Part shown: piece by piece, positions 1 through 7,924 of the stretch
Numbering within the stretch: the first letter of the stretch is position 1
How the letters are laid out: each line of letters starts with the position of its first letter
Source of the DNA: Neorhizobium galegae
GTDB taxonomy: Bacteria > Pseudomonadota > Alphaproteobacteria > Rhizobiales > Rhizobiaceae
DNA: 64,000 nt
Assembly: GCF_021391675.1 (NCBI RefSeq)
Contig: NZ_CP090095.1
Coordinates: 935,501 to 999,500 of the forward strand
Direction of reading: 5' to 3'
The notes under the pieces: generated by a model
The model's input: the letters and a program-made list of their open reading frames with translations, nothing else
Told to the model about the DNA's origin: nothing
The model's database searches: none
Position numbers and translations under genes: made by a program

Positions 1-2
1 TG

Positions 3-620
3 GCAAAGGAAGCCGGCATCGCAATCGATCTCGTCGTCGTCGACACGCTGGCGGACAAGGCTTGCCTCGAAATCGTCCAGCGACACCGCATTCCCGCCTT
101 GGCAATCAACGGGGTCCGGGTGAAGCGGGACCTGGCTGCCGGCGTCGCTCGCCAGTTCAGCCAGCCTGCCGCAAACGAGACCGCGCGCGACGAAGACACC
201 TGGATTGCCTCGCAGGCCGGAGAAAGGGCCGGCATCGACATCCTGGTTGCCGAAGACAACGAGGTGAACCAGATCGTCTTTTCGCAGATCCTCGAGGGTT
301 TGGGTTATCGTTATGCGATCGCCGCCGATGGCGAAGAAGCGGTCCGGCTCTGGCAGGAGCGGTCGCCGCGGCTGATCCTGATGGATATCACCCTTCCAAA
401 GCTCAGTGGGTTCGATGCGAGCGTGCGCATCCGGAACCTGGAGACGGTCGACAACTCCATTCCGATCATCGGCGTTCTTCCCCAGGCCTTCGAACGCGAC
501 CGCGACCAATGTTTCGCCTCCGGCATGAACGAGGTGATACTCAAGCCGATCAGCCCCGAGGCGCTGGAGACCGTCTTCCAGACGTTTCTCGGCATATCCG
601 CAAAGCAGTCGTATGCTTAA
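3..620 (+). CDS. Hybrid sensor histidine kinase, C-terminal part (two receiver domains), 5' partial
   Basis: The gene enters from the left edge of the window; the reading frame is open from base 3. The visible 205 residues hold the end of one receiver-like domain, a linker of about 45 residues, and a complete second receiver domain. The second domain starts with ILVAEDNEVNQ (acidic pocket), carries the phospho-acceptor Asp in LILMDITLPK, and ends with a conserved Lys in VILKPIS. Two receivers at a C-terminus are typical of hybrid kinases that pass phosphate along a relay. The kinase core and sensor domains lie outside the window, so the signal is unknown. A c-di-GMP enzyme follows 100 bp downstream on the same strand and may be functionally linked, but this is inference. 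It could also be a stand-alone multi-receiver regulator. Confidence 0.8.
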   Translation, partial: AKEAGIAIDLVVVDTLADKACLEIVQRHRIPALAINGVRVKRDLAAGVARQFSQPAANETARDEDTWIASQAGERAGIDILVAEDNEVNQIVFSQILEGLGYRYAIAADGEEAVRLWQERSPRLILMDITLPKLSGFDASVRIRNLETVDNSIPIIGVLPQAFERDRDQCFASGMNEVILKPISPEALETVFQTFLGISAKQSYA

Positions 621-720
621 CCGATTAATCAATCCGTTCATGTAAGTTAAGCTCGGGCCATCATTTTTTAATCTTTTTCCCGCATCCTGCGCCGGTCTGT
701 GAAGCGCAACGGGATTATTC

Positions 721-2076
721 ATGAAGTCGGCGGGAAACCCATTGCCGCAGGTCAGCCAGAATGAACTGCAGGCAATGGCCTACAGTGACGCCCTGACGGG
801 TCTTGGAAATCGATACCGCCTGCGCGACAAGGTGCGCCTGCTGGCTGCCGAGCGGGCCCAGGATCCTGCACCCTTTACCATCTGCATTGCCAATCTTGAC
901 GGCTTCAAGCCGATCAACGATCTGTTCGGCGCCGAAGCGGGCGACGAGATCCTCTGCCAGGTCGCTCATCGCCTGAAAGCCTGCATTCCGGACGGCGCGA
1001 CCGTTACCCGTCATGACGGCGACGAGTTTGCCTTCATCCTGCCCCTGGTCTTCGAGCGCATCGGTGCCGAACGTATCGGGCAGATGATCAAGGACGTCCT
1101 GTCCGCCCCCTACGATCTTGGCGACCGCAATGTCCGCCTGTCGGCCTCCTTCGGCTTCGCGATCTATCCCTTCGCCGGCGCGGATTTCGAGGAGTTGCTG
1201 AAAAGCGCCGAAACCGCGCTCTACCGCTCGAAACGTCGCGGCCGCGGACAGATCACCGTCTATTCCCGCGAGATCGCCCAGGAGATGAAGCGGGCGACAC
1301 AGCTGGAACAGGCGCTTCGCAACGCCATCATCGCCGATGCCGTGGACGTCCACTTTCAGCCGATCGTGCGCATCAGCGATGGCGGCGTGGTCGGTTTCGA
1401 GGCCCTGGCGCGCTGGATCGATGCCGATCTCGGCTTCGTCTCACCCGCGGTTTTTGTGCCCCTTGCCGAAGAGCGCGGTTTTATTGACGCGCTTTCTGAA
1501 ACGTTACTGCACAAGGCTGCGGAGGCCGCACTCTCCTGGCCGCGCGAGCTTTTCCTCTCCTTCAACCTCTCTTCAGCGCAGCTGATGGACCCCGGCACGA
1601 CCGAGACCATCCTCGCGACTCTCGCACGCGTCGGCCTCGATCCTCATCGTCTGGAGCTGGAAATTACCGAAACGGCGGTGATGACTTCGGCCGATACGGC
1701 GCAGCGCATCATCACCGACCTGCGCCAGCAGGGCGTGCGCATCTCGCTCGACGATTTCGGCACCGGCCAGTCGAGCCTCGGGCGGTTGCGGGACTTCACC
1801 TTCGACAAGGTGAAAATCGACCGCGCGTTCGTCTCGCGCATCACCACGGACCGCGCGTCGGAACACATCGTCAAGGCGATCATCGCCATGTGCGACGGCC
1901 TCAACCTGGCCGTGGTCGCTGAAGGCATCGAGGAAAAGGCCGACGCAGACAAACTCAACGAGCTCGGCTGCGCGATGGGACAGGGCTATTATTACGGCAG
2001 ACCGGCTGACAGCGCTTTCACCCTGCGCTACCTCCAGGAACACTACCGCGACTTCATGACCATCGAACGGGCTTGA
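721..2076 (+). CDS. GGDEF-EAL cyclic di-GMP turnover protein
   Basis: A 451-residue cytosolic protein with a GGDEF domain (about residues 20-185) followed by an EAL domain (about 195-445). No membrane segment or PAS/GAF sensor is visible. The diguanylate cyclase signature reads DGDEF (99-103) instead of GGDEF, and no RxxD inhibitory site precedes it, so cyclase activity may be weak or absent. The EAL half looks complete: EAL at 227-229, the N in FNLSS, ExT in EITET, DDFGTG, the K in FDKVKIDRAF, and the E in VAEGIE. The likely net activity is therefore c-di-GMP hydrolysis, with the GGDEF domain perhaps as a GTP-sensing module. It lies directly downstream of the hybrid kinase and converges with the nuclease gene, with 5 bp between the stops. 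Confidence 0.9.
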   Translation: MKSAGNPLPQVSQNELQAMAYSDALTGLGNRYRLRDKVRLLAAERAQDPAPFTICIANLDGFKPINDLFGAEAGDEILCQVAHRLKACIPDGATVTRHDGDEFAFILPLVFERIGAERIGQMIKDVLSAPYDLGDRNVRLSASFGFAIYPFAGADFEELLKSAETALYRSKRRGRGQITVYSREIAQEMKRATQLEQALRNAIIADAVDVHFQPIVRISDGGVVGFEALARWIDADLGFVSPAVFVPLAEERGFIDALSETLLHKAAEAALSWPRELFLSFNLSSAQLMDPGTTETILATLARVGLDPHRLELEITETAVMTSADTAQRIITDLRQQGVRISLDDFGTGQSSLGRLRDFTFDKVKIDRAFVSRITTDRASEHIVKAIIAMCDGLNLAVVAEGIEEKADADKLNELGCAMGQGYYYGRPADSAFTLRYLQEHYRDFMTIERA

Positions 2077-2081
2077 AGCGA

Positions 2082-2987
2082 TCACCCCTCCTGGAGAGTG
2101 GGCTCCATGTCGTTGACCATCGCCCTGAATTCCCCGCCCGGCCGTTCCGGCATCGGGTCGAATACCAGGTCCTCCGGCTTGCGCGTCAGACGTATCTGGT
2201 CGCCGACTTCCTCGATGAACGTATCGAAATGCGTGTAGTTGAGGTCGACGAGGTCGAGAACGGGTTCCTCGTTGAGCTCCAATGCGGCCTTGAAGCCTCT
2301 GATCGTTCCGGCCTCGGCAACGTAGTCTGACGCGCGACGAAAGAGTTTCGGCATCACCACGAGCGTTTCCGTCAGGGATCCGATATTCTCGATGGTCGAT
2401 AGGGTGTTGGTGCGGTCGACCGCGTATACTCCCCGGTTGGCGGCGCGGGCTTGCTGGACTGTCTGGGTCAGCGCCGTGCGCAATTCGCCGAAAAGCGTTT
2501 GGTAATAGGTGGGGAAAGCCAGCCCTTCCGACAGCATGAACCGGTTGAGGCTTGCGTCGAGCATGGCGGGTCGAACGAACACCTCGGAGCCGCTAGGACT
2601 GGAGGGGGCACCCGGGAAGAGAAAGGCGATGATGCGCCCGAATTTATCGGTAGCCCGAGCGAGGATATAGCCGTCGATGCCATCCTTGGCCGAGAGCACG
2701 CTTGATTGATTGCTGTCCCAAATAACGTCGCTTATGCCGAGAAACGCAAGGAGCGCGGTACGCGCCTCGTTCGCCAGCGCCAGCGGCTGGTGGCGGCCGC
2801 CATAATGCGTCTCCAGAGCATCGATAGCCTCGACGCGCACGCTCGTATGCCCGCGAGCATTCACCTTGGCCGGCACGCCCTGGAGAAGGGTCAGCTCCGA
2901 CAGGTCGTTCGGGGCGAATCGAACCGTGTCTCCGTCTGGAGAATAGTTCACGCAATGAAATTTACCGGTAATGACGAAGAATGGCAT
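2082..2987 (-). CDS. Thermonuclease-like (SNase-fold) protein
   Basis: A 301-residue protein with a staphylococcal-nuclease-like domain in the first half. The segment after SPDGDTVRF contains R-V-E-A-I-D-A-L-E, which lines up with the Arg35/Asp40/Glu43 active-site triad of SNase (here R51, D56, E59). The C-terminal half (about 160-301) is not a recognised domain. The ATG at 2987 is chosen because GAGGGG sits six bases upstream; an in-frame ATG lies 28 codons further up without a good ribosome site. No signal peptide is visible, so an intracellular role is likelier than secretion. The natural substrate is unknown; nuclease activity is inferred from the triad only. Confidence 0.7.
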   Translation of the reverse strand: MPFFVITGKFHCVNYSPDGDTVRFAPNDLSELTLLQGVPAKVNARGHTSVRVEAIDALETHYGGRHQPLALANEARTALLAFLGISDVIWDSNQSSVLSAKDGIDGYILARATDKFGRIIAFLFPGAPSSPSGSEVFVRPAMLDASLNRFMLSEGLAFPTYYQTLFGELRTALTQTVQQARAANRGVYAVDRTNTLSTIENIGSLTETLVVMPKLFRRASDYVAEAGTIRGFKAALELNEEPVLDLVDLNYTHFDTFIEEVGDQIRLTRKPEDLVFDPMPERPGGEFRAMVNDMEPTLQEG

Positions 2988-3129
2988 GTTGAACCCCTCG
3001 CTTCCGTAGGCGTGCATTATTAGTTGCGACACAACCGGATGTAAATCCTTCCTCGCTGGGTTGGATCGCAATTGCTATTGCGGGAGGCGCGGTAGTCATT
3101 CGGCATTCCAGCAGCTTATTTTCAACGCA

Positions 3130-3160
3130 AAAAGGGGCGGCACCTGCGGTACCGCCCCGT
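3130..3160 (-). terminator. Rho-independent terminator of the PRC-barrel gene
   Basis: A GC-rich hairpin with arms GGGGCGG (3134-3140) and CCGCCCC (3152-3158). It is preceded on the plus strand by AAAAA, which is a U-tract at the 3' end of the minus-strand transcript. It lies 50 bp beyond the stop codon of the PRC-barrel gene. Confidence 0.75.
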
Positions 3161-3210
3161 TTCGTGGTGACGACGTGTCACCCGTTCCGGACCCTTGACT
3201 GATCGAGCGC

Positions 3211-3828
3211 TTATTTGCTCGGGGCAGCCGGTGTCGTCGACGGGTTGGTGGCGCCGCCTGCAGGCATCGAGGTGCCGGTGGAGGACGTGGTCGTCCGGTC
3301 GGTTTCTGCCTGCTTGTCTGCCAAGGTCTTGAATTCCGGAGCGGCCTGAAGGGCTTCTGCCGTTTCCGTGGTTGTCAGACGGACTTCGTTGTTGCTGTCC
3401 GCATCACGCGTCATCGTGATCTTGTCCATCGGCAGAGCGATTTCCTTCTCACCGATGCCGAGGAAGCCGCCAACGCCGACCACGGCTGCAACGATGCCAC
3501 CGTTTTCTTCGAGAATCAGGTCGTTGACGTCGCCGATGCTCTTGTCTTCTGCGTTGTAGACCGACTTGCCGATATAGTCGTTGGCGCTGATCTGGTTTTC
3601 AGCCTGCTCGGTGAGGTAGCTGCCGGAAGCGGCGGCCGTGTCGGTGCCGGTCTTCGGAGCCGGCGTTGCGGCGGTGTCAGCCGGTTTTGCAGCCGGATCC
3701 GTCGGAGCGGCAGGGGTTGCCGGAGCCGGGGCGGCCGGCGGCGTCGGCTGGGTCTGGGCAAATGCCGGTGCAATGGCGGTGGACGCCAAAAGAACAACGG
3801 CTGCCATGGTGCTAAGGGTCTTCTTCAT
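3211..3828 (-). CDS. Secreted PRC-barrel domain protein
   Basis: A 205-residue exported protein. The N-terminus MKKTLSTMAAVVLLASTAIA ending in APAFAQ is a clear signal peptide. A Pro/Ala/Thr-rich linker follows (about 25-75), then a PRC-barrel domain (about 80-165) recognisable by DYIGKSVYNAEDKSIGDVND and the later GEKEIALPMDKI. A Thr/Ser/Pro-rich tail completes it. PRC-barrel proteins of this exported type are common in rhizobia; their role in the periplasm is not established. The start at 3828 has AGGAAGG upstream; the longer frame beginning 14 codons earlier would bury the signal peptide. It is monocistronic with its own terminator. Confidence 0.85.
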   Translation of the reverse strand: MKKTLSTMAAVVLLASTAIAPAFAQTQPTPPAAPAPATPAAPTDPAAKPADTAATPAPKTGTDTAAASGSYLTEQAENQISANDYIGKSVYNAEDKSIGDVNDLILEENGGIVAAVVGVGGFLGIGEKEIALPMDKITMTRDADSNNEVRLTTTETAEALQAAPEFKTLADKQAETDRTTTSSTGTSMPAGGATNPSTTPAAPSK

Positions 3829-4021
3829 AACGAAACCTACCTTCCTCTGCTCAAAACTATCTTTGAACACGCGGCCCCTCCGCTATGGAGCTTTCCGACC
3901 GCGCTGGTTCGAGAGGAAAATGTTATGAGGACGGATTGGTTCCGGCCGAGATTGCTGAAATTTTAGGCGTTTCGGCTGGAACTTTTTCGCGCTTTGCTTG
4001 TTAGTGCGGCCTTTCTGCCCT

Positions 4022-4903
4022 TTATAGGCGATAGGCTGGCTCAGGATCGCATTGGATCGAAACGGCGATTTCGAACAGCGAGCCGGCAAAGGGGTCGGCA
4101 GCGCGAGCGGCCTCGTCCAGTCCCTCCCGCGCCGAAGTCACGGCCAACCGGTCCTTGCCGATGAAGGCGGGGCAGGTGGTCTGTTTTGCCGGCACCAGGT
4201 GACGCGACAGATGCTGGCCGTCAGCCGAGTAATGATCGATGGCACCCTCGCCCCAGCGGGCGTTCCAGATCGTCCCGTCGCTGGCGCAGATCGACCCGTC
4301 GATGCCGCCCGGCCTGCCGTTCTCGTCGACCAGGAACTCGGCTTCGCCGTTTGGCAAGCCTGTAGCCGGGTCGAGGGATACGCGCATCAGCCGGTTAACG
4401 CGTGTGTCCGTATAATAACCGATCGCCCCGTCCGGCGAGAAGCAGATCGAGTTTGGGATGCTGATGCGGTCGAAAAGCTTGGTCACCTCGCCCTGGCGAA
4501 CATGATAGATAGCGCCGGCACCGTCCTCGGCTTTTCGTCCCATCGTTCCGATCCAGAGGCTGCCGGAGGGATGTACCCTGCCGTCGTTCGAACGGTTGCC
4601 CGGCTTTTCCGGCTCCAGTTCGAGATAGGGAGATAGCGCGCCGGTCGCGCGATCACGGATGAACATCCCCTTGTCGCTCGCGATCATCTGTCGGGCGGCG
4701 TCGATCGAGGCAAGCGCGCTGGCCATCACCGGCAACGCATGAACGATCTCCCGCCCGGTCGGCAGATGCAATTCGTGCAATCCCTTGCCGAGAATGTCGA
4801 ACCACCAGAGCGTCTCCGTTTCCGATTCCAAGGATGGGCCTTCTCCGAGTTCGCACAGGGAGGAGGAAAGGACACGGCCTTCGAAAGCGTGTGTGGTCGC
4901 CAT
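4022..4903 (-). CDS. SMP-30/gluconolactonase family sugar lactonase
   Basis: A 293-residue protein of the regucalcin/SMP-30 beta-propeller family, close to full length. Family hallmarks are the metal-binding Glu near the N-terminus (CELGEGPSLE, about residue 20), the N-D pair in GNRSNDGRVHPSGSLWIGTMG, the Asn in SIPNSICFSPDG, and the final metal-binding Asp in GGIDGSICASDGTIWNARWG. Such enzymes hydrolyse sugar lactones (for example glucono- or arabinono-lactone) in oxidative sugar catabolism; the substrate cannot be read from sequence. It stands alone and is divergent from the LuxR-type gene. A palindromic GATAATG/CATTAT element lies in the shared upstream region. Confidence 0.85.
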   Translation of the reverse strand: MATTHAFEGRVLSSSLCELGEGPSLESETETLWWFDILGKGLHELHLPTGREIVHALPVMASALASIDAARQMIASDKGMFIRDRATGALSPYLELEPEKPGNRSNDGRVHPSGSLWIGTMGRKAEDGAGAIYHVRQGEVTKLFDRISIPNSICFSPDGAIGYYTDTRVNRLMRVSLDPATGLPNGEAEFLVDENGRPGGIDGSICASDGTIWNARWGEGAIDHYSADGQHLSRHLVPAKQTTCPAFIGKDRLAVTSAREGLDEAARAADPFAGSLFEIAVSIQCDPEPAYRL

Positions 4904-5071
4904 GTGAAATCTCCAATTGCATACCGAGGTGATCGATTAGTATCATCGACGGGAGAGAGTCGGCAAACTCGCGGCATAGGGGATTTGATCCCCAACAATT
5001 ATCTCCTGACAAGCGGCTGGGGGCATGCAAAGGTTTGCAAATCCGATTAGATGTCATCATTGTCGAAAGTT

Positions 5072-5090
5072 GATAATGGTCGTCATTATT
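5072..5090. promoter_or_regulatory. Fur-box-like dyad in the lactonase / luxR divergent region
   Basis: GATAATGGTCGTCATTATT: arms ATAATG and CATTAT around a 5-base spacer. It matches the classical 19-bp Fur consensus at about 15 positions by eye. It sits in the 306-402 bp region between two divergent genes, 169 bp upstream of the lactonase start. A second TTGATAAT follows 5 bp downstream. Apart from this element, the dyad at 5205 and AT-rich sequence, the region holds nothing recognisable. The bound regulator is unknown; a sugar-responsive repressor is as plausible as a Fur-family protein. Confidence 0.4.
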
Positions 5091-5204
5091 CGGAATTGAT
5101 AATAGCCACAAATTTAGCATCTAATTGAAATCTGAAATAGCAGCCTCCACGACGCAGGCACGTTCGGCGGGAGCTATCCGGGCAAATCCGGAGAGCCTTT
5201 TCCG

Positions 5205-5218
5205 TCCCACGTGTGGGA
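5205..5218. promoter_or_regulatory. Inverted repeat upstream of the LuxR-type gene
   Basis: TCCCAC-GT-GTGGGA: perfect 6-bp arms around a 2-bp spacer. It lies 92 bp upstream of the preferred start of the LuxR-type gene and overlaps the most upstream possible GTG start (5211), which argues against that GTG being used. It is a candidate autoregulatory operator; binding is not shown. Confidence 0.4.
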
Positions 5219-5309
5219 GGCGGGCAATGCGAATATAAAGGACCGGATTGGGCGGATGTATGGGAAATACCAGGAATCGCTCGACGCCACCCGGCGGACA
5301 GAGAAGCAG

Positions 5310-6044
5310 ATGATGGCCAATACCGAGAAAGCAGAAGAAGCTCGTGTCTTTGGCGGAAGTGTCGGAGAAATCGCTGATCTCAAGACACAGTTCGACGTGT
5401 TCCGGTTCATGAAGCGGGTAACCGAGCATTATGGCTGCCGCACGTTCATGGTTCTCAACCTGCCCCACGCCACGTCGCTCGAACTGTCCAACAACACGGT
5501 CATTACCAACTGGCCGGCGGAACTGATGTCTCTTTTCGACCGCGAAGGCATGATGCAGACCAGCCCCGTACTTCGGCGGCTGCGCGTCTCAACGATCCCG
5601 TTCACCTTCGATCTCGATACGGTGCCGCCCGAGCGGCAAGGACCGGCGGTCCGCGCCATGTTCGGGAGGTTCGGTCTCGTCCGTGGCGCTTACTTCCCGG
5701 TCCATGACATGTCCGGCAGCCGCGGCGCCGTTTCTTTCTCAGGCGATGGTCAGCTGTTCACGCACCAGCAGATGATGGAGTTGATGTACGTCTCAATCCA
5801 CGTCTTCGAGCGCCTGGCGGAGATTCGCAACCTCGATGTGCGCACCACGGACGTGCTGACCGACCGCGAGACCGACTGCCTCAACTGGACGGCCGCCGGC
5901 AAGACCAGCGCGGAAATCGCGGAAATCCTCGGCCTCTCCGAACATACGGTCAATCACTACCTGAACCGCGCGGCCAAGAAGCTGGATACGGTCAACCGCA
6001 CCCAGGCGGTCGCCAAGGCGCTTAGAATCGGTTTGATCAAGTAA
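5310..6044 (+). CDS. LuxR-family transcriptional regulator with degenerate autoinducer pocket
   Basis: About 244 residues from the ATG at 5310: an N-terminal autoinducer-binding-like domain and a C-terminal LuxR helix-turn-helix (LTDRETDCLNWTAAGKTSAE, then IAEILGLSEHTVNHYLNRA). The start is chosen from AGAGAAG just upstream and the usual 235-250 residue family length; in-frame starts at 5211 (GTG) and 5256 are possible. A gap-free alignment by eye with TraR puts Leu, Phe, Ser and Phe where TraR has the acyl-homoserine-lactone contacts Trp57, Tyr61, Asp70 and Trp85, while Pro71 is kept. No luxI-like synthase is in the window. It is probably a LuxR solo or a ligand-independent motility/metabolism regulator. 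Confidence 0.8.
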   Translation: MMANTEKAEEARVFGGSVGEIADLKTQFDVFRFMKRVTEHYGCRTFMVLNLPHATSLELSNNTVITNWPAELMSLFDREGMMQTSPVLRRLRVSTIPFTFDLDTVPPERQGPAVRAMFGRFGLVRGAYFPVHDMSGSRGAVSFSGDGQLFTHQQMMELMYVSIHVFERLAEIRNLDVRTTDVLTDRETDCLNWTAAGKTSAEIAEILGLSEHTVNHYLNRAAKKLDTVNRTQAVAKALRIGLIK

Positions 6045-6421
6045 CCAAATTGAATGCTGCGGCGCACAAAATTTCACCACTGCTCAAGCATTGACCGGTC
6101 ACGAAACGCCGCTTCCATCAAGAGATGTTGCGCCGCAGCAGGGCTTTTTGCCAGAAGTGGTTGAAAAAGCTCATCAATAGGAAGTATCTTCCCGTCTGGC
6201 ATGTTTCGTGCTTCTGTAGGGGCAGGTCCAGAGGGGACTGCAAGCGCCCCAAGAGGCGTGACAAGAAAAGCTGCCGTTCGATCAGTGCGCCACATGGCTG
6301 CCGATCGAACGGCGGTTTATCTTGCTTGCCCCTGGCAATGCCGAACTCCTATATATCTGCAAACGCGGCATCCCGTTTTGAGGGATCGGTATCGCATCAG
6401 GCATTCGGGAGTTTTGAAATC
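6045..6421. other. Intergenic stretch before mrp; possible tiny minus-strand ORF
   Basis: 377 bp between the LuxR-type gene and mrp. A short minus-strand frame (6202 to 6074, about 42 codons, beginning MPDGKILPIDELFQPLL) has protein-like composition but only a weak ribosome site, and I do not call it as a gene. The plus-strand frame of mrp stays open back to 6125, but the upstream part is Arg/Cys-rich and unlike coding sequence. No RNA gene or clear operator was recognised. Confidence 0.3.
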
Positions 6422-7615
6422 ATGGCCGACGTGACGAAAGAGGAAGTGCTAGTGGTTCTCGCCAAGGTGCGCGGGCCGGACCTGGAAGGCGATATCGTCT
6501 CGCGCGGCATGGTCTCGGACGTCTTCATCTCCGACAACAAGGTCTATTTCTCGATTACCGTCCCGGCAGCGCGGGCGAACGAACTGGAGCCTTTGCGCGT
6601 GGCAGCGGAACGCACCGTCAAGGCCATGCCGGGCGTCAAGGGCGCGCTGGTAACGCTGACGGCGGACCGCAAGGCCGGTTCAGCTCCGCCGCCGCGCCCG
6701 CAGCCTGCCGCTCATTCGCATTCGCACGGGCACGCCCATGATCACGCGCACGGCCATCCGCCCCAAGGTCAGCAACCGGGACAGCAGCCGACCCAGCCGC
6801 AGCAGCGGGAAAAGCCTGGTGTGCCGGGTGTCGGCGCCATCATCGCGGTGGCATCCGGCAAGGGCGGCGTCGGCAAGTCGACGACCGCAGTCAATCTCGC
6901 GCTCGGGCTCCAGGCGAACGGCCTGCGGGTCGGCATTCTCGATGCCGATATCTACGGGCCGTCGGTGCCGCGTCTCCTGAATATCACCGGCCGGCCGCAG
7001 CAGATCGAAAACCGCATCATCAAGCCGATGGAGAATTACGGCCTGAAGGCGATGTCGATGGGTTTCCTCGTCGATGAGGAGACGGCGATGATCTGGCGCG
7101 GGCCGATGGTCCAGTCAGCGCTGCTGCAGATGCTGCGCGAAGTCGCCTGGGGAGACCTCGACGTGCTCGTCGTCGACATGCCGCCAGGTACCGGCGACGT
7201 GCAGCTCACCATGGCCCAGCAGGTGCCGCTGGCCGGCGCGGTGATCGTTTCGACGCCGCAGGACCTGGCGCTTCTCGACGCGCGCAAGGGGATCGCCATG
7301 TTCCGCAAGGTCGAAGTGCCGCTGCTCGGCATCGTCGAGAACATGAGCTATTTCCTCGCTCCCGATACCGGCAAGCGTTACGACATCTTCGGTCATGGTG
7401 GCGCGAGAAGCGAGGCGGAACGGATCGGCGTGCCGTTCCTCGGCGAGGTTCCGCTGACGATCGACATTCGCGAACGGTCCGATGCGGGCACCCCCGTCGT
7501 CGCCTCCGATCCCGAAGGGGCGTCGGCGAAGATCTACCGTGAGATTGCCGCCAAGGTCTGGGCCGAGCTCGGTAGCCTCACTCCGCGACCGGCGCCTGCA
7601 ATCGTTTTCGAATAG
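6422..7615 (+). CDS. apbC: ApbC/Mrp-type P-loop Fe-S cluster carrier ATPase with His-rich linker
   Basis: A 398-residue protein: an N-terminal MIP18/DUF59-like domain (about 5-82), a linker very rich in His, Pro and Gln (about 90-135, with eight His alternating with Ser, Gly, Ala and Asp in residues 98-112), then a Mrp/NBP35 ATPase domain with the deviant Walker A GKGGVGKST (146-154). Family members load or carry iron-sulfur clusters. The CxxC that binds the bridging cluster in many homologues is missing: the ENMSYF motif is followed by LAPDTGKRYDIFGHGG. The histidines might supply alternative metal ligands. The ATG at 6422 is the conserved family start (MADVTKEEV); the frame continues upstream but is not coding-like. 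It is monocistronic. Confidence 0.92.
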   Translation: MADVTKEEVLVVLAKVRGPDLEGDIVSRGMVSDVFISDNKVYFSITVPAARANELEPLRVAAERTVKAMPGVKGALVTLTADRKAGSAPPPRPQPAAHSHSHGHAHDHAHGHPPQGQQPGQQPTQPQQREKPGVPGVGAIIAVASGKGGVGKSTTAVNLALGLQANGLRVGILDADIYGPSVPRLLNITGRPQQIENRIIKPMENYGLKAMSMGFLVDEETAMIWRGPMVQSALLQMLREVAWGDLDVLVVDMPPGTGDVQLTMAQQVPLAGAVIVSTPQDLALLDARKGIAMFRKVEVPLLGIVENMSYFLAPDTGKRYDIFGHGGARSEAERIGVPFLGEVPLTIDIRERSDAGTPVVASDPEGASAKIYREIAAKVWAELGSLTPRPAPAIVFE

Positions 7616-7924
7616 GAATCCGCATATATCTTCCTGGACATTTTGGAATACCTCCCTCGCGCCGGTGGACAGTCACTTTGACGGCCGTTTTTGGTCAAGG
7701 CTTTGATGTAGACCGCGAATCGTCTTGTTGCAGAAGCCCCCTTGAACATATTCGGCGCGGGAGTCATGTTGCGGCGCCCACTACGAGGTTTATCCGGCTC
7801 TTGATTTTGACTATGGCTGTCTCTATAGGCCCGTCCCGCTGGTGGCCGGCTGGCGGTCCCTAACCCAGGGGCCGGCAAGCCTGCTTCTCGTTCAGGGCCG
7901 ACGACTTTCGGCCGGAGACCACGA
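7616..7924. other. Intergenic leader region of corA
   Basis: 309 bp without a recognisable gene. Near its end are two potential hairpins: GCCGGC repeated about 25 bp apart around 7847-7880, and GGCCGA/TCGGCC (about 7896-7913) directly before the ribosome site of corA. They could make a structured 5' leader, but I do not recognise a known magnesium riboswitch class. Confidence 0.3.

Noticed and set aside
3978..4005. GGAAC-N17-GTT pattern like an EcfG-type promoter on the plus strand
   Set aside because: It points into the 3' end of the lactonase gene in the antisense direction, with no plus-strand gene to serve.
4653..5120. 155-codon minus-strand frame overlapping the lactonase start
   Set aside because: It runs through the AT-rich regulatory region and is out of frame with the lactonase; no ribosome site and no family.
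6125..6421. N-terminal extension of the ApbC/Mrp protein
   Set aside because: The extra 99 residues are Arg/Cys-rich and unlike the family; the conserved start is MADVTKEEV at 6422.
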